NCBI RefSeq assembly: GCF_009857535.1
Contig: NZ_WWCS01000007.1
Coordinates: 186,001-250,000, forward strand
From: Duganella margarita
GTDB lineage: Bacteria > Pseudomonadota > Gammaproteobacteria > Burkholderiales > Burkholderiaceae_D
Length of the DNA: 64,000 bases
Reading direction: 5' to 3'
Part shown: piece by piece, positions 59,705-64,000 of the stretch
Numbering within the stretch: position 1 is the stretch's first letter
Layout: each line of letters begins with the position of its first letter
Position numbers and translations under genes: made by a program
The notes under the pieces: model-generated
What the model saw: the letters and a program-made list of their open reading frames with translations, nothing else
What the model was told of the DNA's origin: nothing
The model's database searches: none

Positions 59705-61105
59705 TTAGCTGGCTTGCCAGCCGCCGCCGAGGGCTTTGTATAGCGATACCGTGGCCTGTAGCCGTTTGAGCTTCAATATACCCAGCTCATTTTGTACATC
59801 CGCCAGGCTGCGCTGGGTGTCGAGCACGGTCATCAAGTCTTCCGCCCCGGCCTTGTAGCGAATCTCGGACAAATTGAAGGCAACCCGCGCCTGTTGCATT
59901 TCGACCATCTTTAAGCGGCGCTGTTCGTCAAGACTCTTGATCTGGCCCAGCACGGTGTCCACTTCCGCCAGTGCCGACAACACCGTCGAGCGGTAGGCCT
60001 GCACCAGTTCCTGTTTTTGCTCGATGGCCAGGTCACGCTCGGTGCGCAGGCGGCCGCCATCGAAAATCGGCGCCACCAGCGAGGCGCCGACATTGGCGAA
60101 CAGGTTTTGGCCATTCAGCAGCGACACCAGGGCGCTGCTCTGCGTGCCGGCCGACCCGGTCAGGCGTATGCTGGGAAACAATGCTGCGCGCGCCGCATCG
60201 ACGTTGGCGCTGGCGGCTGCCAACACCGCTTCCGAGCGACGGATATCGGGGCGCCGCGACAGCAATTCCGACGGCAGGCCCGGCGTCACCTCCGGCAGGC
60301 TGATGGTATCGAGTCCGCTATCGGGCAAGCTAAAGGTTTGCGGCGGCCGGCCGAGCAGAATCGCCAGGGCAGATTGCGCCTCGCGCTGCTGTTGCAGCAA
60401 GTCGGGGATGGCGGCGCGCTGGCTGGCCACGGCGGAGCGCTGCCGTGCCAGGTCGACCGACGTGGCGGCGCCGACGCTGCTCTGGGCCTCGACCAGCGAC
60501 AGCACCCGCTCGGCATTCCTGGTGTTCTCGCGCGCGACATCGAGGCGGTCGTGCAGCGACAGGACCCGCAGATAGGTCTCCACGATGCCGCTGGTGACGG
60601 TGAGGGCGACGGTCTGCCGGTCATAGACGTTGGCCCGCAGCGACGCTTCGGCTGCGGCGGCGCCGGCCTTGTTCTTGCCCCAGAAATCGACTTCGTACGA
60701 CACCTGCAACACGCCGCTGGACGAGACATTGGCGTTGCGATGGCCGGCCAGCGGCAGATCCCGGCTGGCGCCGGCGGAAAGATCCACCGACGGCAGCAGC
60801 GTGACGCCGGCAATCCTGGCCTGGGCCTCGGCCTGGCGCACCCGCGACAGCGCGGCGGCCAGTTCCAGGTTGCTGGCCTGACCCTCGCTGACTAACTGGC
60901 TCAGCTCGACGCTGCCAAAGTGCTGCCACCACTGGGCGTCGGGCCATTCCTGGCCGGCCGGTGTTGCTGCCTGCGACCAGCCGGCCGGCAAGTCCATGGT
61001 CGGCACCGTTTGCTCCACCGGAATCTTGTGGGCGCAGCCTGCCAGCAGCACGCCGGCAAGGCATAAAGTCGGCATCCGGGCAGGCCGCAGGGCGCGTGGT
61101 TTCAT
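59705..61105 (-). CDS. RND-type outer-membrane factor lipoprotein (NodT/OprM family)
   Basis: The 466-residue lipoprotein has a lipobox LLAGC (Cys24) and the OprM/NodT pattern: LVSEGQASNLELAAALSRVRQAEAQARIAG, SYEVDFWGKNKAGAAAAEASLRAN, LLSRRPDIRRSEAVLAAASANVDAARAALFPSIRLTGSAG and PIFDGGRLRTERDLAIEQKQELVQAY. It forms a trimeric outer-membrane duct for efflux pumps. Its start overlaps the adaptor stop by four bases. No pump gene is in the operon. Confidence 0.93.
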   Translation of the reverse strand: MKPRALRPARMPTLCLAGVLLAGCAHKIPVEQTVPTMDLPAGWSQAATPAGQEWPDAQWWQHFGSVELSQLVSEGQASNLELAAALSRVRQAEAQARIAGVTLLPSVDLSAGASRDLPLAGHRNANVSSSGVLQVSYEVDFWGKNKAGAAAAEASLRANVYDRQTVALTVTSGIVETYLRVLSLHDRLDVARENTRNAERVLSLVEAQSSVGAATSVDLARQRSAVASQRAAIPDLLQQQREAQSALAILLGRPPQTFSLPDSGLDTISLPEVTPGLPSELLSRRPDIRRSEAVLAAASANVDAARAALFPSIRLTGSAGTQSSALVSLLNGQNLFANVGASLVAPIFDGGRLRTERDLAIEQKQELVQAYRSTVLSALAEVDTVLGQIKSLDEQRRLKMVEMQQARVAFNLSEIRYKAGAEDLMTVLDTQRSLADVQNELGILKLKRLQATVSLYKALGGGWQAS

Positions 61106-62343
61106 GGCGTACCCGTCGGCGTATTAGCGACCGGCGTACCGGCAGCTTTGACCATCGGCGCTGCCGGCTTGGCGCGCAATGCCAGCGCCGGTACGGGGCC
61201 CACCAGCACTTGTTCGCCGGCCTCCAGGCCCGACAGCACCTGTGCCTGCTGCTGCGTGCGGACGCCGATTTTCAGCGTGCGTGGCACGACCTGCCGGTTG
61301 GCGTTCACCACGTGCACCTCATACATGCCGTCCGCATTGCGCTTGCCGAGTAAGGAGACTGGCAGCAGCACCGCATCCTTGGCCTGCGCGACGATGAACT
61401 GCACCTGGGCCGTCATCCCGCTCATCAGCTCCTGTTCCGGATTGTCGACTTCGAACAGGACATTGTAAAACGTCTGCTTGCCTTGCTCTGCGGTTCCATC
61501 GGCCGGTACCGGAATCACCTGGCGCAGCTTGCCCGACCATGTGCGGCCGGGATAACCAGGCGTCTGGAAATTGGCTGTCATGCCGCGTCGCAGGCGCGTC
61601 ACGTCGACTTCCGCCACGCGCGCCTGCACCGTCATTTGCGACAGGTCGGCAATGCGCAGCAAGGGGCCGCCGGCCTGGCCGATGCTGACGGTTTGGCCGG
61701 CGCGCGCATTCAGCGCCACCACGGTGCCGCTGATCGGCGCCAGCACCTGCGTATGCTGACGGCTGTCTTCATCGGTTTTCAGCGTCGCCTGCAGCAGCTG
61801 AATCTGCGCGTTGATGGCGTCCGTGCGCGCGCGCGCTGATGACAGCGTCATCCGGCTCGACTCGTAGCTTTCTTCGCGGGTGGCATTTTGCGCCTTAAGC
61901 TGCGTCTGGCGCTTGAACTGTAACTCGGCGAAATCGGTCTGGGCCTGCTGGTCTGCCAGCTCGGCTTGCAGCCGCGCCATCTGGGCACGGTTGCTCTCAA
62001 CCTGATTGGCCCGCACCGCCGGTGACATCTCCATCACCAGCTTGTCTTTTTGTACCGTGTCGCCGATGGCAACCAGCACTTCCTTGATCTGGCCGGCGAT
62101 CTGGACATTCACGTCGGCAAATCGATGAAATTGTAACTTTCCGGTGGCGTCGACCAATTGCTGCACGTCGCCGCGCTGCACCGTGATCGTATCCAGCTTG
62201 ACCTCCGAAGCCAGCGGCGGCGCTTCCGCCGGCTTCGGCGCCTGCGCTAACGCCACACCGGCATTTATCAGCAGCGCCAGCGAGGCCGCCGCCAGGCCAA
62301 GATGGCGATGGGTCCATAACGCGCAAGTATCAATATCGTTCAT
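61102..62343 (-). CDS. Periplasmic adaptor (membrane-fusion) protein, MacA-like
   Basis: The 413-residue adaptor has a signal segment (about 15-34, LAAASLALLINAGVALAQA). Its lipoyl/barrel parts are VDATGKLQFHRFADVNVQIAGQIKEVLVAIGDTVQKDKLVMEM and VLAPISGTVVALNARAGQTVSIG. A coiled coil lies between (about 100-190). IADLSQMTVQARVAEVDVTRLRRGM and the C-terminal barrel follow the MacA/HlyD_D23 pattern. MacA works with the ABC pump MacB, but no pump adjoins. It would connect a pump encoded elsewhere to the outer-membrane factor. Confidence 0.88.
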   Translation of the reverse strand: MNDIDTCALWTHRHLGLAAASLALLINAGVALAQAPKPAEAPPLASEVKLDTITVQRGDVQQLVDATGKLQFHRFADVNVQIAGQIKEVLVAIGDTVQKDKLVMEMSPAVRANQVESNRAQMARLQAELADQQAQTDFAELQFKRQTQLKAQNATREESYESSRMTLSSARARTDAINAQIQLLQATLKTDEDSRQHTQVLAPISGTVVALNARAGQTVSIGQAGGPLLRIADLSQMTVQARVAEVDVTRLRRGMTANFQTPGYPGRTWSGKLRQVIPVPADGTAEQGKQTFYNVLFEVDNPEQELMSGMTAQVQFIVAQAKDAVLLPVSLLGKRNADGMYEVHVVNANRQVVPRTLKIGVRTQQQAQVLSGLEAGEQVLVGPVPALALRAKPAAPMVKAAGTPVANTPTGTP

Positions 62344-62485
62344 CAGTTTTACGTCGTCAAAAGCAGCGGGTATTCTAGCGCATTCAGGCTGGCCAGTGCC
62401 CCGCGTTGACAGTGCAGACCGTCAAAGCCATAATGCTGCCGCAGATTATTACTGATCTGCAAAGTATATTTAAATAAGGAAAATC

Positions 62486-62755
62486 ATGAGTCTGCCGCAA
62501 TACATCACCATCAATGGCACTTCGTACGCTTCGGAAAACCTGAGCGATGCCGCAAAAATGCAGGCGCAGAACGTGCAGGTGGTGGACGCGGAACTGGCGC
62601 GCCTGCAGCAGCAAGTTGCCATCGCCCAAACCGCGCGCAACGCCTACATCGCCGCGCTGATCGAGTCGGTCAAGGGCAAGGGCCAATCGGAAGTGGTGGC
62701 GGCGCCGAAAAAACCACGCGCGCCACGCAAGCCTAAGGCTGCTGCGGCTGCCTGA
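62486..62755 (+). CDS. DUF6447-type small protein
   Basis: This 89-residue protein reads QYITINGTSYASENLSDAAKMQAQNVQVVDAELARLQQQVAIAQTARNAYIAALIESV, matching small proteins of the DUF6447 type (ITINGxxY...L.d.AK.Q). A Lys/Pro/Ala-rich tail follows (PKKPRAPRKPKAAAAA). TAAGGAAAA precedes the start. It is divergent from the adaptor and its end overlaps the antiporter gene end by 23 bases. Function unknown. Confidence 0.78.
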   Translation: MSLPQYITINGTSYASENLSDAAKMQAQNVQVVDAELARLQQQVAIAQTARNAYIAALIESVKGKGQSEVVAAPKKPRAPRKPKAAAAA

Positions 62756-64000
62756 TTGAGTCCGGGCCGGTACGATCGCCGGCCAGCAACTCTACATCCT
62801 TAAACGCTTCGGCGTCGCCGGCGATCATCTCTTCCAGCTCCAGCCGGCCCTTGCGGGCCAGCGACGCCATTTTTTCCTGATCCTGCTGGTGCGGATAGAC
62901 TTCCATCAGCGTCTTCAGGTTGTGCGTGCGGAAGATATTAGTCGCGTGCGCGGCGCGTTCGGCGCTCACGCCCAGCTGTTGCAGCACCTTGCCGCCCAGC
63001 TGCAGCGCCGCTTCAAAGGTTTCGCGTTCAATCAGCGTCACGCCGCGATCCAGCAGGTCGTAGTAGTGGCTGACGTTGCGCGCGCGCGCCAGGATGGTCA
63101 ACTCGGGGTAACGCTCGCGCACGGCGTCGACCAGCGCCAGGCTGTCGGCGACGTCGTCGATGGCGATCACCAGCGCGGTCGCTTTGCCGATGCCTGCCGC
63201 TTCCAGCAAATCGACGCGGGTGGCGTCGCCGTAAAACACTTCATAGCCGAATTTGCGCAGCAACTCGATCTGGTCGGGATCATGGTCGAGCACGGTCACG
63301 CCGATGCGGTTGGCGGCCAGCAGGCGGCCGATGATCTGGCCGAAGCGGCCGAAGCCGGCGATGATCACCGGATTTTCGACCTCGATGGTGTCGGCCTGGC
63401 GCTGTTTCCTGGCAGCGCGCAGATGCGGCGCGACCAGGCGGTCGTGCAGCAACAGCAGCAGCGGCGTGGCCACCATCGACAAGGTCACCACCATCACCAG
63501 CATGGCCGAGGTTTCCGGCGTCAGCACCTTGGTGTCGACGGCGGTGCCGAACACAACAAACGCAAACTCACCGCCTTGCGACATCAGCAGCGCAAAAAAC
63601 AGGCGCTGGCTGCGCGGAATCTCGAACCAGTAGGCCATGCCATACAGCAGGGCGCCCTTGACCAGCAGCAGGCCGCAGGTCAGGCCGATGATCAGCAGCG
63701 GCTGGGCCCGCAGGATGCCGAAGTCGGCCGACATGCCGACCGCCATGAAGAACAGCCCGAGCAGCAGGCCCTTGAACGGTTCCAGGTCGCTCACCAGCTG
63801 GTGGCGGTATTCGGAGTCCGCCAGCAGCACGCCGGCGGCGAAGGTGCCCAGCGCCAGCGACAAGCCCACCCATTCCATCAGCAGGCAGATGCCGATAATC
63901 AGCAGCAGCGCGAAGCCGGTGAACAACTCACGCAGTCCGGTGCGCGCCAGATAGCGCATGATGGGATTGACCAGGCAGCGGCCGAAGGCGATCAGCGTCA
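62733..64000 (-). CDS. KefB/KefC-type cation:proton antiporter with TrkA-N domain (5' end off right edge)
   Basis: At least 422 residues are in the window; the start lies beyond the right edge. The membrane part has RELFTGFALLLIIGICLLMEWVGLSLALGTFAAGVLLADSEYRHQL and LEPFKGLLLGLFFMAVGMS, hallmarks of KefB/KefC. The cytosolic RCK domain contains the Rossmann motif IIAGFGRFGQIIGRLLAANRIGVTVLDHDPDQIELLRKFGYEVFYGDATR. These antiporters exchange K+ for H+ under glutathione or nucleotide control. Kef-specific regulation cannot be judged from this fragment. Confidence 0.92.
   Translation of the reverse strand, partial: TLIAFGRCLVNPIMRYLARTGLRELFTGFALLLIIGICLLMEWVGLSLALGTFAAGVLLADSEYRHQLVSDLEPFKGLLLGLFFMAVGMSADFGILRAQPLLIIGLTCGLLLVKGALLYGMAYWFEIPRSQRLFFALLMSQGGEFAFVVFGTAVDTKVLTPETSAMLVMVVTLSMVATPLLLLLHDRLVAPHLRAARKQRQADTIEVENPVIIAGFGRFGQIIGRLLAANRIGVTVLDHDPDQIELLRKFGYEVFYGDATRVDLLEAAGIGKATALVIAIDDVADSLALVDAVRERYPELTILARARNVSHYYDLLDRGVTLIERETFEAALQLGGKVLQQLGVSAERAAHATNIFRTHNLKTLMEVYPHQQDQEKMASLARKGRLELEEMIAGDAEAFKDVELLAGDRTGPDSIRQPQQP

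Overview
The window looks like a high-GC betaproteobacterial chromosome segment, most likely Oxalobacteraceae (Duganella, Massilia or Janthinobacterium type). That is inferred from the protein families and the GC-rich coding style, not from a marker gene. Ordinary chromosomal genes occupy the right end. Much of the rest is accessory DNA: conjugation and partition genes, gene debris, an IS, strong hairpins and AT-rich spacers.

Region by region. (1) 1-4350: a VirB-type conjugation operon running off the left edge (virB4 start, virB3, virB2), divergent from parA-parB, then a SRAP/YedK-type protein and a broken second copy of the parB 3' end. (2) 4351-13860: an AT-rich promoter spacer, then a compact export cassette. 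It encodes a PAPS-type sulfotransferase, HlyB-like ABC exporter, HlyD-like adaptor, TolC-like channel, a small cysteine-rich secreted protein, a 569-residue lysozyme-fold/repeat protein and an APS kinase. The combination resembles the Xanthomonas RaxST-RaxA-RaxB plus PAPS-synthesis arrangement and is the most interesting system here. (3) 13858-15891: gene remnants around a DoxX-like/HxlR divergent pair. (4) 15888-28070: a purine-nucleoside scavenging regulon with adenine/adenosine deaminase, exported nucleoside hydrolase, a TrpF-like protein, two TonB-dependent receptors, a PfkB sugar kinase, a purine permease, a GntR/UTRA regulator and an exported phytase-like esterase. Four GGTACGTACC-type palindromes lie at its two divergent promoter regions. 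(5) 28071-30160: mostly gene debris and two opposed terminators. (6) 30161-36005: H-NS-like protein, large hairpins, ArdB/KlcA-like antirestriction protein, a large ParB-like protein, MobC-like protein and relaxase. (7) 36642-46573: a minimal type II secretion-like locus with GspD, E, F, two GspG, three more pseudopilins and PilM/N/O/P-like parts. (8) 46746-56890: a giant exported SpvB/RHS polymorphic-toxin protein with a small downstream immunity candidate. (9) 56997-58780: an RHH protein, a decayed IS3-family element and a possible island edge. (10) 59322-64000: a small secreted protein, an outer-membrane factor plus periplasmic adaptor, a DUF6447-type protein and a KefB/C-type antiporter cut by the right edge.

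How parts may work together. In the cassette, the APS kinase would supply PAPS, the sulfotransferase would modify a substrate and the HlyB-HlyD-TolC channel would export it; the long protein carries acidic tyrosine sites. In the nucleoside regulon, receptors admit nucleosides, the periplasmic hydrolase splits them, the permease imports the base, the deaminase converts adenine, and the PfkB enzyme may phosphorylate the sugar. The type II-like machine next to the RHS giant may be its exporter. All calls come from reading the sequence, without database searches.
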